Source: JADKAV01 sp037046735
Lineage (GTDB): Bacteria; Actinomycetota; Actinomycetes; S36-B12; UBA10799
Direction: 5' to 3'
DNA: 64,000 bases
NCBI GenBank assembly: GCA_037046735.1
Contig: JBAOHC010000022.1
Location: 1-64,000 of the forward strand
In this document: positions 1 to 7,254 of the stretch, one piece after another
Position numbering within the stretch: position 1 is the first letter of the stretch
How the letters are laid out: every line of letters starts with the position of its first letter
The notes under the pieces: model-generated
Seen by the model: the letters and a program-made list of their open reading frames with translations, nothing else
The model's database searches: none
Told to the model about the DNA's origin: nothing
Position numbers and translations under genes: made by a program

Positions 1-49
1 GGTGAAACCTGAGCGTGGTCAGAAGCCTGCGCAGGCATTGGATGGGTCA

Positions 50-178
50 GGGGTCCGGCTCCGGGGGGTTTGTCAGTGTGGCGTACGCAAGGTGCGTGTG
101 GCTGACATGTTTGCTGGCTGGGGTGCGGTCCCGGGGGGTTTGTCAGTGTGGCGTACGGAAGGTGCGTGTGGCTGACAT
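50..178. repeat. Tandem hairpin repeats, left part of split array
   Basis: Two copies of a unit of about 70 bp (about 50-108 and 109-178). Each contains the arms TGTCAG and CTGACA around a GC-rich centre, so each can form a hairpin, and each ends in GTGTGGCTGACAT. The same unit reappears three times at 1520-1740, on the other side of an insertion sequence. The units abut with no unique spacers. Function is unknown. Confidence 0.8.
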
Positions 179-238
179 TGTCGCGCCAATCAGACTTAGT
201 GGCAGGGCCGTTATGTCAGTCCTGAAGGAGAGTCCGAC

Positions 239-556
239 ATGGGAAGACCACCAGTGATTCCGGTGGAGAAGAAGACCAGGATTGTGTTGAGCATGCTGGC
301 TGGAGAGATGACGATCGCTGAGGCTGCCCGGCGGGAGAAGGTGTCCGAGCAGTCGATCGGTCGGTGGAAAGCCGACTTCCTCGAAGCGGGCAAGGCTGGG
401 CTCGCGGCGGGCAAGTCGGGGCCGTCAACTCGTGAGCAGCAGTTGGAGGCCGAGGTCACGGAGTTGACTCAGGCGTTGGGTGAGGCTGCTGTTGAGATCC
501 GGGTGTGGAAGAAATCGGCGGAGGGCAGGTTGGGCCCTTCGAGGACCTCGAGGTGA
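239..556 (+). CDS. IS-1 transposase OrfA (helix-turn-helix)
   Basis: A 105-residue protein. Residues about 10-50 form a helix-turn-helix typical of IS3 OrfA (EAARREKVSEQSIGRWKADF), and the second half is a likely coiled coil (REQQLEAEVTELTQALGEAA). OrfA binds the element ends and, when fused by frameshifting to OrfB, forms the transposase. An AGGAGAG motif at 226-232 lies just upstream of the ATG. The frame is closed at 556 and overlaps orfB, which is read in the -1 frame. The last 12 or so residues are probably translation beyond the natural frameshift point. This part of the element is intact even though orfB is not. Confidence 0.8.
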   Translation: MGRPPVIPVEKKTRIVLSMLAGEMTIAEAARREKVSEQSIGRWKADFLEAGKAGLAAGKSGPSTREQQLEAEVTELTQALGEAAVEIRVWKKSAEGRLGPSRTSR

Positions 557-1506
557 TCCGCGTGGAGGCGGGCATGTCGACCGCGAGGTTCGTGAAGCTG
601 ATCGACATGCCCGAGCGCACGTGGCGTCGGTGGCAGGCCAAGGCCCGTCAGGGTGGGGAGCACGGGAAGGGGCCGTGGCCGCAGCCTGCCCGTAGCGCTG
701 CGCGGGATCTGGTGGTCGGGCATGCGCTGGCCAAACCGGCGTGGGGGCATCGCAAGATCTGGGCGCTGACCCGCCACGACGGGCACGACGTGTCCCAGGC
801 GACCGTGCTGCGGTTGCTGCGCGACGAGGCGCTGATCCTGCCCGCGGCGTATCAGAAGCAACGCCGTGACCTGGCCGGGCGGCGTAAGGCCGCGTTCGCC
901 GACGACCCGACTGGGCCGAACCAGGTATGGCAGTTGGACTTCTCCGAGTTCGAAACCACCACTGGTGGCACGTGGCGGTTGGCTGGCTGCCGGGACTAGT
1001 TCTCGAAGTTCGAGCACCCGTTTCACCTGTCCCCGACGGCGAACAAGCACGATGCGGTCGAGGCGGTCGAGCTCGCCCTAGCCGAATACGAGCGGCTGTA
1101 CGGACACCCGTTGGTCGATACCTGCCCAGTCGATCCCAAGACTGGTGAGGTGCTGCCCGTGGTCACGATCGTGACCGACAACGGTGGCCCGTTCCGGTCG
1201 TTCACGTTCGAGGCGTTCATCGCGACCCACCCCGAACTGGCCCACGTCCGGACCCGCGGTGCGGAGCCCAGGGCAGAACGGCTCCCGCGAACGCGGGTTC
1301 GGCACCCTGAAGTACGAACGGTTGTTCCTCGACGAGATCACGACGCGTTCACGCTCGCCGAACGCGCCGAGGACTACCGCATCGAGTACAACACCGTGCG
1401 CCCTCACGAAGCGATCGCCTGGAACCGGCCCCAGGAGGTGCACCTCGGCCTGGCCGACCCCACCATCCCCACCTTTCAAACCAAAGAAATCCTGCCAACT
1501 ACTTGA
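505..1506 (+). pseudogene. IS-1 transposase OrfB, inactivated (nonsense plus two frameshifts)
   Basis: This is an rve/DDE integrase-core transposase remnant with an N-terminal HTH_21-like part (about 505-890) and the first catalytic aspartate in NQVWQLDFSEF (about 918-950). An in-frame TAG at 997-999 interrupts the line GCRD-stop-FSKFEH. The reading then continues to the second aspartate in VTIVTDNGGPF. An extra G near 1261 throws the third catalytic block (SPGQNGSRERGFGTLKYE) into the +1 frame, and a lost C near 1340 restores the original frame for FTLAERAEDYRIEYNTVRPH to the stop. No single product contains D, D and E. The neighbourhood shows other indels, so sequence error cannot be excluded, but the substitution stop is harder to explain that way. 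Confidence 0.85.
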
Positions 1507-1519
1507 CGCGGGACAACAT

Positions 1520-1740
1520 GTTTGCTGGCTGGGGTGGGGTCCGGGGGCAAGAGTCGTCAGTGAGACGCACGAAAGGTGCGTGTGGCTGACATGTTTGCTG
1601 GCTGGGGGTGGGGTCCGGGGGGCAGAGTTTGTCAGTGAGACGCACGAAAGGTGCGTGTGGCTGACATGTTTGCTGGCTGGGGTGTGGTCCGGTGGCAGAG
1701 TCTGTCAGTGAGACGCACGAAAAGTGCCTGTGGCTGACAT
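1520..1740. repeat. Tandem hairpin repeats, right part of split array
   Basis: Three contiguous units at about 1520-1592, 1593-1667 and 1668-1740 (73-75 bp each). Each begins GTTTGCTGGCTGGGG and ends in TGTGGCTGACAT. The core TGTCAGTGAGACGCAC / GTGCGTGTGGCTGACA is an imperfect palindrome. It is the continuation of the array at 50-178, cut by IS-1. The array ends at 1740; 1741-1904 shows nothing recognisable. Confidence 0.8.
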
Positions 1741-1904
1741 GCTCCCCCTGAAATCAGATGTCGGTTGCCTGGATGCCGCACCTTAGGTTGTTCACCCATT
1801 CGGCCTAATGCCGCGCAAGCGCCCATCGTGTGCAGGGCATCAGCAGGGGCCCCTCTGCAAGGCTTATGAGATTCGATACGGGCGGTACGCGAGGGGGTTG
1901 TGTC

Positions 1905-2063
1905 ATGCGAGAGGTCCTGGCTGCGGTGGCAGTCACATCACTTTTCCTGGCCGGTCTGAGCGCTCCCGCGCAAGCGGCGCCGGAAGCTGTCGCGGCGGCC
2001 GTCACCCCGAACACGAACCCCAGCATTGAAGAGACCTGCGGGCTGGATGTGGTTTGCGCCTGA
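1905..2063 (+). pseudogene. 5' stub of a secreted surface protein (probable VWA-type), truncated by IS-2
   Basis: The reading frame starts at ATG 1905 with a clear signal peptide (MREVLAAVAVTSLFLAGLSA, cleavage likely after AQAA). It continues with NTNPSIEETCGLDVV and then stops where IS-2 begins. The motif CGLDVV directly after the mature N-terminus resembles actinobacterial surface proteins that carry a von Willebrand A domain (CGLDVxLVxDxSGS). This assignment rests on a very short match. Only 52 codons remain. The rest of the gene is not found beyond the element, where a different gene is interrupted. Confidence 0.55.
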
Positions 2064-2137
2064 CTTCGCGATAGAGATCGGCGTGTCGATCAGACAACAT
2101 CCGGCGGGTCCTCCAACCACAACAGGAGGATCAGAAG

Positions 2138-2482
2138 ATGTCCGAGAACGAGCCCATCAGCGGGTCGAGGAAGCGCCGTGCGAAGCGGTTCTTGAGCCCG
2201 TCGTTGAAGTACGAGATCTGGCTGCAGTTGGTGCGGCAGGAGGCCACGGTCGCCGAGGTCGCGACTGCCCAGCAGGTCGACCGGTCCACGATCATGCGGA
2301 TCAAGCAGGTAGCCAAGGACGGTGCCCTGTCTGCGTTGGTGGCCTCCAAACCCGGAGTGCAAGGCCGGCAGCGCGATTACGAGCTGGAGGCCGCGAAGGC
2401 CGAGATCGCCCGGCTCTCGGAAGCCTGCAAGGAACTGGCGGTGAAGCTGACGCTGGTAGAGGGAAAAGACGGTTGGGGCTGA
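2138..2482 (+). CDS. IS-2 transposase OrfA
   Basis: A 114-residue protein starting at ATG 2138, with AACAGGAGG just upstream as ribosome-binding site. Residues about 20-60 (LSPSLKYEIWLQLVRQEATV onward, then VDRSTIMRIKQVAK) form an IS3-type helix-turn-helix. Residues about 75-105 (YELEAAKAEIARLSEACKEL) form the coiled coil that dimerises OrfA. OrfA alone usually acts as a regulator, and the OrfAB fusion is the transposase. It ends eight codons after the slippery sequence at 2461-2467. Confidence 0.8.
   Translation: MSENEPISGSRKRRAKRFLSPSLKYEIWLQLVRQEATVAEVATAQQVDRSTIMRIKQVAKDGALSALVASKPGVQGRQRDYELEAAKAEIARLSEACKELAVKLTLVEGKDGWG
2461..2467 (+). promoter_or_regulatory. Slippery heptamer for -1 ribosomal frameshifting
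   Basis: The heptamer G GGA AAA is in the OrfA zero frame (codons GGA 2462-2464, AAA 2465-2467). It fits the X XXY YYZ rule for programmed -1 frameshifting. orfB is in exactly the -1 frame, as expected for an OrfAB fusion. Confidence 0.6.
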
Positions 2483-2931
2483 GTGGCCGAGTCCCGCGCC
2501 GGGTGGATGCGGCCACCAAGGCAGGGCTGCTCGATCTCATCGACGGGGCCGTGGATGCCGGCTGGAGTATCCGCCGCGCCTGCCGGGCGCTTGAGGTCGG
2601 CGAGGTCCGCACCCACCGCTGGTACGCCCGCCGGGCCCGCGGCCGGCTGGCCGACCAGTCGCCGGGCGGGTTCCCGATGCACGGGATCTTGCCCGAGGAG
2701 GCAGCCGAGATCCTGGCCCTGTTCGAGCAGTGGGGTGAGGTCGACCGGTCCCACCGCAAACTCGCCCACCGCGGCTCCTACCTGTCCCGGGTATGGGTCT
2801 CCCCGTCCACCGTGCGACGGGTGCTCCACGTCGCTGACCTGCACTTTCGTCCACTTCCGCGGCCCGGACGGTCGAAGAAGCGACCCTTCCCCGAGTGGGC
2901 CGACTACACCCCGAACAGCATCTGGATCTTC

Positions 2932-2963
2932 GACACGTTATGCCGACGTCGGCATAACGTGTC
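2932..2963. repeat. Perfect 32-bp palindrome at the left RIT junction
   Basis: The left half is GACACGTTATGCCGAC and the right half is its exact reverse complement. It contains the target GACACG, an end-like TTATGCCGAC in both orientations and an inverted target copy CGTGTC. It lies immediately outside the long inverted repeat of the RIT element and has no counterpart on the right side. Confidence 0.9.
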
Positions 2964-2994
2964 CTATGCCGACCTTCGGACTATGCCGATGTCT
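2964..2994 (+). repeat. RIT terminal inverted repeat, left
   Basis: It begins CTATGCCGACC, contains GGACTATGCCGATGTCT, and matches the complement of 6362-6392 at 29 of 31 positions (TC versus CT in the middle). It contains two direct CTATGCCGA motifs 17 bp apart. Confidence 0.85.
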
Positions 2995-3048
2995 CGCGGT
3001 GGTGAGCTGGGTGGGGCAACGCCGTTCGGGGCTGGATGGTCGGCATAG

Positions 3049-4038
3049 TCACAGGGATGCGAGCCAGGTGAGGATGCCGGGTTCGGGGTGGTAGGTGCCG
3101 GGTGTGACGTCAGGCGGCCGGGTGCGGTCGAGGGCTGCTTGTTTGATGGTCATGTCGGCGTGGAGGTAGGCGTCGGTGCTGTGGGTGTCAGCGTGTCCAA
3201 GCCATAGCGCGATGACAGCGACATCGACGCCAGCGGCGAGCAGATTCATCGCTGCGGTGTGCCGCAGGGTGTGCATCGTGACGTGCTTGCCGGTGAGGCT
3301 GGGACTCATGATCGCGGCGTCAGCGATGTGTTTCGCGAGGCGATGCTCGAGTGCATCTCGGGACAGGGGCTGCCCGTGGGGACCGCAGAACAGCGCGGCG
3401 CCTGGGCGGGTGACCCGTTCTGCGAGGTAGGCCGTCATGGTGCTCACGGTCGCGCGGGTCAACGGAGTGATGCGTTGGCGTCGCCCTTTGCCGGTGCAGG
3501 TGACGTGCGGCCCAGTGCCGAGGTGGATGTCATCGGTCGTCAGTGAGCAGATCTCGCTGATGCGCAGACCGGTCTGCACTGTCACGCTCAGCAGTGCGTG
3601 ATCGCGTCGCCCGGTCCAAGTCATGGGGTCGGGTGCGGCGAGGAGGGCCTCGACCTCGTCGGGGGTGAGGAACTCGATGACGGGTCTGGTCGTGCGACGC
3701 GGTGGGATCGCGAGGACCTGGGTGATCGTCGCGGCGTGTTCGGGATGGTCGGGCAGTGCCCTGCCGAGCACGGCACGGATCGCGGTCAGCCGGACGTTGC
3801 GGGTCTTGGCGCTGTTGCCACGCTCGTGCTCGAGGTAGGCGAGGAACCCGGTGATGTTCGTCGCGGTGACAGCGTCGAAGTCGAGCTTGTCGGTGGGAAC
3901 CGCGAGCGTCGTCGTCAGGTACTTCAGCAGCATCCGCCAGGTGTCGCGGTAAGAGCCGATCGTGTTGCTCGACAGGTCACGTTGGGTGTGGGCGAAGGTG
4001 GTGAAGTAGGTCTGCAAGCTGGTGGCCAGAGCGTTCAT
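3049..4038 (-). CDS. Tyrosine recombinase, third gene of the RIT trio (RitC-like), intact
   Basis: A 329-residue phage-integrase-family recombinase. Residues about 1-110 are a SAM-like core-binding domain (YFTTFAHTQRDLSSNTIGSY). The catalytic domain follows, with Arg I in TGLRISEI, a lysine in GKGRRQR, HTLRH (His-x-x-Arg), WLGHAD and the tyrosine nucleophile in STDAYLHAD. All six catalytic positions are visible, so it is probably active. Its start overlaps the stop of the preceding recombinase gene (ATGA, 4035-4038), and its stop touches the inner repeat of the left end. In RIT elements the three recombinases are thought to act together on the inverted ends. It is the only undamaged member here. 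Confidence 0.9.
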   Translation of the reverse strand: MNALATSLQTYFTTFAHTQRDLSSNTIGSYRDTWRMLLKYLTTTLAVPTDKLDFDAVTATNITGFLAYLEHERGNSAKTRNVRLTAIRAVLGRALPDHPEHAATITQVLAIPPRRTTRPVIEFLTPDEVEALLAAPDPMTWTGRRDHALLSVTVQTGLRISEICSLTTDDIHLGTGPHVTCTGKGRRQRITPLTRATVSTMTAYLAERVTRPGAALFCGPHGQPLSRDALEHRLAKHIADAAIMSPSLTGKHVTMHTLRHTAAMNLLAAGVDVAVIALWLGHADTHSTDAYLHADMTIKQAALDRTRPPDVTPGTYHPEPGILTWLASL

Positions 4039-5015
4039 GGCTGTTCTCCTTCAACGATGTCGGGATGGGGTTCGAGCCGGTCGGCGGCCAGGGCCATGAG
4101 TTCACCGGTCGCAGTCAGGTACCAGTACGTGTGGGCGGCGTCGGAGTGCCCCAGCCAGGTGGCCAGTAGTGACAGCACCCGGTCGGGGTCACCGCCGTGG
4201 TGGTAGGCCGCGGTCATGTGCGCGGTGGCGAAGGTGTGTCTGAGGTCGTGCAGGCGGGGACGTGCTCTTCCGCGCGGGGCGAGTCCGGCTGCTTGTCGGA
4301 CTCGTTTGAACATTCCCTGGACGGTGACGTAGACGTATCCGGTCCCTTGGGAGGTCACGAACACCGGTCCCCGGGGGTCGGGTCGGGTGTCGGTTCGGGC
4401 GGGCAAAGCAGATGTACTGCGTCAGCGCGGCGGTTGTGGATGAGTGGATAGGAACGAGCCGCTCGGCGGACTTCGCCGCCCTGATCATCAGCAGGTCGTT
4501 GTCGGCGTCGATGTCGTCGACGCGCAGGTTCAGTGCTTCGCCGATCCGCAGGCCCGTGGCGGCGAGTAGCCCGATGACGGTTCGCAGGGTCGCAGCGATT
4601 CGCTCGTCGCTGAACACCGGTGTCGCAGGCGGCGAGCAGCGCATCGAGGTCTTCTTGGCTGTAGATGAAGGGCACCGCTCGGGGTTTCCTGGTTGGCAGT
4701 AGGCCGCTGGGGATGACCGCGACGTCGACACCATTCGCGTTGAGGTAGGCGGCGAAGCGGCGCACCAGGGACAGTCGTGTCGCCCACCATGACGGGTGCG
4801 CATCGGGGTTGAGCCGGGCCCACGTCACGGCGTCGTCGATGGTGAAGGTCTGCGTCTGGCCGCGGGCTTCGAGCCAGGTGCAGAACGCGCCGACCTGCCG
4901 TTCGAGCGTCGTTGAGCTGGAACCCCAGTGCCCGGCGCATCGCCAGGTACTCGTCGAGTCGTTGACGTAGCGTTGTCGGCGGAGTCGAAATCGCCAGGGT
5001 CGTCGGGGGTGTCAT
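4035..5015 (-). pseudogene. Tyrosine recombinase, second gene of the RIT trio (RitB-like), frameshifted
   Basis: The homologous line runs through three frames. LRQRLDEYLAMRRALGFQL comes from ATG 5015. ERQVGAFCTWLEARGQTQTF to SWWATRLSLVRRFAAYLN follows after a shift near 4915. FSDERIAATLRTVIGLLAAT with Arg I in TGLRIGEALN follows after a shift near 4620. The HDLRHTFATAH, WLGHS and Tyr-bearing AHTYWYLTA part follows after a shift near 4400 and runs to the stop at 4035. Every catalytic block is present, but no continuous frame joins them. It is either a decayed gene or one with several small indel errors. It overlaps the next gene by ATGA. Confidence 0.8.
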
Positions 5016-6299
5016 CGGGCACCTGCCCGAACGGGACGACCAATTCGCGCAACGACTCGAGGTCGACCTTCGCATACGTCATCGTGGTGACGGTGTAGGC
5101 GTGGCCCAGTAATTCCTTGGCTTCGGTCAAGGTGCCACCTGCGGCCAGGACGTCCATCGCGGCGGTGTGCCGCAGGCGGTGTGCATGGATCGGGTCGATG
5201 CCTGCCAGACCCGACAGGCGGGCGACGATTCCCGAGATCCCAGAGACCGTCATCATCTGGCGTGGTGCTCTGATCCGCACGAACACGGCCCGGTCCAAAG
5301 CCGGCGGTCGAAGCCGCAGCCACGCTTCCAACGCTTGGCCGACATCGACCGGCAGCGGCAGCACATGTTCGCGGCCCTTCCCGGTGACCTTGACCCGTCC
5401 AGTCGCCCAGTCGATGTCGTCGAGCGTCAAACGGGCGGCCTCACCGGCTCGCAGGCCGAGTCTGACCAGGATCAGCACGACGGCCCGGTCCCTTGCCCCC
5501 AAAGCTGTGGCCGGATCGCACGCGGCCAGCAATGCCGCGACCTGCCCGGCGTCCACTCCTCGCGGCAGGGATCGCTTTGTCCCGGGAGGCTTGAGGATTC
5601 CGGGCGTCACGTCCCGGTCGAGGTGGCCGGTGCTCAACGCCCACCGCAGCAGGCAGCGAACCGCACCGACGATGTCGAGCACGAGAGGCCACGCCGTAAG
5701 CCGCTGTCCACGCTCGGCGACATACGTGTTGACGATCGACGCGTCGAGCCGGTCCCACTGCACCGACCCGTCCGCTCCCGCGACCAACGTCCACAAGACC
5801 GGCTGCGTAGTAGCAGTAGGCCGCGATGGTCTTCTCGGTCAGACCGCGCTCTGTCGCGCATCCACCAACACCACGCCGCCAACCGCAGCCAAGGTCGGCG
5901 TCACCTGGCACCGCATCCAACCTCAGCCGCTTTCAGATAGCCAGCCGCCGTCAAGAACCGGCGCAGGGCCCCCATCCAGGTTTCCACCGAGACGCAGGGA
6001 CGATCCCGGGAACGCTCCGCTGCGAGGAACCGGCCAAGCAGTTCCTCGTCGATGTCATCGACCCCAGCGTCGACCACCTGCATCCACAAGCTCAGCCGCT
6101 CCACCAGGTTCACGACCCCAGCCGCCGAGCCCGGCGAATACCCCTGCCCGCCAGCCATCGCGAGCACTCGCACAGCACCGCGGGCGCCAATGGTCCCACC
6201 GGATCCCGCGGAACCCGAACCGGATACGACCGGGCCGTCGGCGATCTCTTCGTCACGGACCTCACCTCCAGACACTAATCCTGTCTGAAGCGTGACCAC
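4825..6299 (-). pseudogene. Tyrosine recombinase, first gene of the RIT trio (RitA-like), frameshifted
   Basis: The N-terminal segment (VVNLVERLSLWMQVVDAGVD, 6299-5901 frame) is followed by TERGLTEKTIAAYCYYAAG in a second frame (up to 5920). The catalytic domain is in a third frame from about 5796: LGLRAGEAARL (Arg I), TGKGREHV (Lys), HAHRLRHTAAMD (His-x-x-Arg), LLGHAYT and the nucleophile in TMTYAKVD. At least two frameshifts, near 5910 and 5800, separate the parts. The catalytic-frame reading runs to 4825 and overlaps ritB by 190 nt, more than is usual, which may reflect a further lost stop. The exact start is uncertain. Confidence 0.75.
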
Positions 6300-6361
6300 G
6301 CCACCGCGACTATGCCGACCTCCCGAACGTCAACACCGCTTGCGACCTCCCCGATCGCACA

Positions 6362-6392
6362 AGACATCGGCATAGTCCAGAGGTCGGCATAG
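6362..6392 (-). repeat. RIT terminal inverted repeat, right
   Basis: It is the inverted partner of 2964-2994 and is followed directly by the target copy GACACG at 6393-6398. An additional CTATGCCGA lies inward at 6310-6318. Confidence 0.85.
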
Positions 6393-6971
6393 GACACGAC
6401 CCACTTCACCAGAGCCGGCATGGCGGTGCTGATCATCGAGGACCTGGTCTCACGGAAATGGATCACCGAGGTCGTCTCGGTCGAGGAAACCTCCACCCAG
6501 GTCGAACTCGCCTTCACCGCCGCCCTGCAGGCCGAGGGACTGCTCGAGGCCGTCGATGCCCGCCACGACGACGGACGGGTCGACATCAGCGCCGATGACC
6601 AGACCCGACCGATCCTGCTCGCCGTGAGCGACAACGGACCACAGATGACCTCGGGGTCGACCCGGGAGTTCCTCGCCCTGTGCGCGATCGCTCAGCATTT
6701 CGGCCGGCCGGGCACCCCGACCGACCAGGCCTGGATCGAGTCGCTGAACGGGACCATCAAGATCGAGAACCCGCACCTGCTCGCCATCCGCGACCCGGCC
6801 ACGCTACGTGCCGAGCTCGCCGTCACACGCGAGCACTACAACACCGTCCGGCTGCACGCCGGGATCGGCTACGTCACCCCCGACGACGAACACGAGGGCC
6901 GCGGCGAGGCGATCCGTAAGGCCCGTGAAGCCGGCCTGGAACACCAGGCTGATCGGGTCATCCTGCCCTGA

Positions 6972-7103
6972 TTCCGCCGTTGGTATGGCAAGCAGTACAG
7001 CCATGAGGCTCAGCGACAGGTAGAGGGCCATCGTGACGGCCTCGCGCACGAACTCGCGACGGCCTTCATGTGGTGCTGATTCCAGTTCTGACACGAAACT
7101 CAT
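6972..7103 (-). pseudogene. 5' stub of a membrane protein gene, cut by the right end of IS-2
   Basis: From ATG 7103 the frame reads MSFVSELESAPHEGRREFVR and then a hydrophobic stretch (MALYLSLSLMAVLLAIPT), a probable first transmembrane helix. It then runs into IS-2 sequence. It looks like the N-terminus of a multi-pass actinobacterial membrane protein of unknown function. It is on the opposite strand from, and unrelated to, the surface-protein stub on the other side of the nest. Confidence 0.5.
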
Positions 7104-7254
7104 GATTCCACTGCGCCTGCCTCGATTCCTGAGAGTGTTCGGCCGTACTGCGATGCGAGACCAGAGTGTTACTGACGGGCTCGGCCAAACACCGCGATTC
7201 GGCCAGGCCCGACGCCTACAGTTGCAGGACACACAAGATCCGAAAGGCATTTCT

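Larger units (their letters stand above)
179..1515 (+). mobile_element. IS-1: IS3/IS481-like insertion sequence with 4-bp target duplication
   Basis: The 1337-bp element starts TGTCGCGCC and ends GCGGGACA, so both ends read TGTC inward. A second shared inner block (TAGTGGCAGG on the left, TAGTTGGCAGG on the right) gives imperfect terminal inverted repeats. The flanks are ACAT at 175-178 and ACAT at 1516-1519. Removing the element and one ACAT restores the repeat junction CTGACATGTTTGCTGG found between other repeat units, so the insertion point is exact. It carries an orfA and a degenerate orfB. The two-gene arrangement favours IS3, while the TGT end would also suit IS481. Confidence 0.85.
2938..6392 (-). 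mobile_element. RIT-type element: three tandem tyrosine recombinases with inverted-repeat ends
   Basis: It is a 3455-bp insertion inside IS-2 orfB. The direct repeats GACACG at 2932-2937 and 6393-6398 flank it as a probable 6-bp target duplication. Its ends carry a 31-bp inverted repeat (2964-2994 and 6362-6392, two mismatches). Each end has two direct copies of CTATGCCGA and a further inward inverted copy (TCGGCATAG at 3040-3048, CTATGCCGA at 6310-6318). Inside are three consecutive tyrosine recombinase genes on the minus strand, the hallmark of Recombinase-In-Trio elements. Two of the three recombinases are frameshifted here. The family is known; the nested position and asymmetric left end are particular to this locus. 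Confidence 0.85.
2064..6971 (+). mobile_element. IS-2: IS3-family insertion sequence, split by a RIT element
   Basis: orfA is at 2138-2482. orfB is in the -1 frame from about 2468 and resumes at 6399-6971 after a 3455-bp insertion. Without the insertion, orfB is continuous and about 345 codons long, a normal length for IS3 OrfB. The outer ends are approximate: the left end lies near 2060, where the surface-protein frame is lost, and the right end lies just after 6971, where a membrane-protein stub begins. I could not identify convincing terminal inverted repeats for this IS. The two flanking gene stubs belong to different genes, so flanking DNA has been lost or rearranged. Confidence 0.75.
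2468..6971 (+). pseudogene. IS-2 transposase OrfB, interrupted by the RIT insertion
   Basis: The 5' part (2468-2937) encodes VDAATKAGLLDLIDGAVDAG and ends ...NSIWIFDT, the start of the integrase core. The 3' part (6399-6971) resumes with THFTRAGMAVLIIEDLVSRK, carries the second aspartate in LAVSDNGPQM and the glutamate region in DQAWIESLNGTIKIE, and ends at 6971. The codons join exactly (GAC ACG / ACC CAC) once the insertion and one copy of GACACG are removed. Both exon-like parts are otherwise open, so IS-2 was probably active before the RIT insertion. If the RIT could excise precisely, the gene would be restored. Confidence 0.85.

Noticed and set aside
64..178. tRNA or small RNA gene from the strong hairpins
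   Set aside because: The folding is a simple palindrome repeated in tandem, with no cloverleaf, T-loop or CCA pattern.
50..1740. CRISPR array
   Set aside because: The repeats are directly contiguous with no unique spacers, units of 70-75 bp are too long, and no cas genes are present.
7033..7254. Longer start for the S15 hydrolase
   Set aside because: It would place the signal peptide 74 residues inside the protein and overlap the promoter region.
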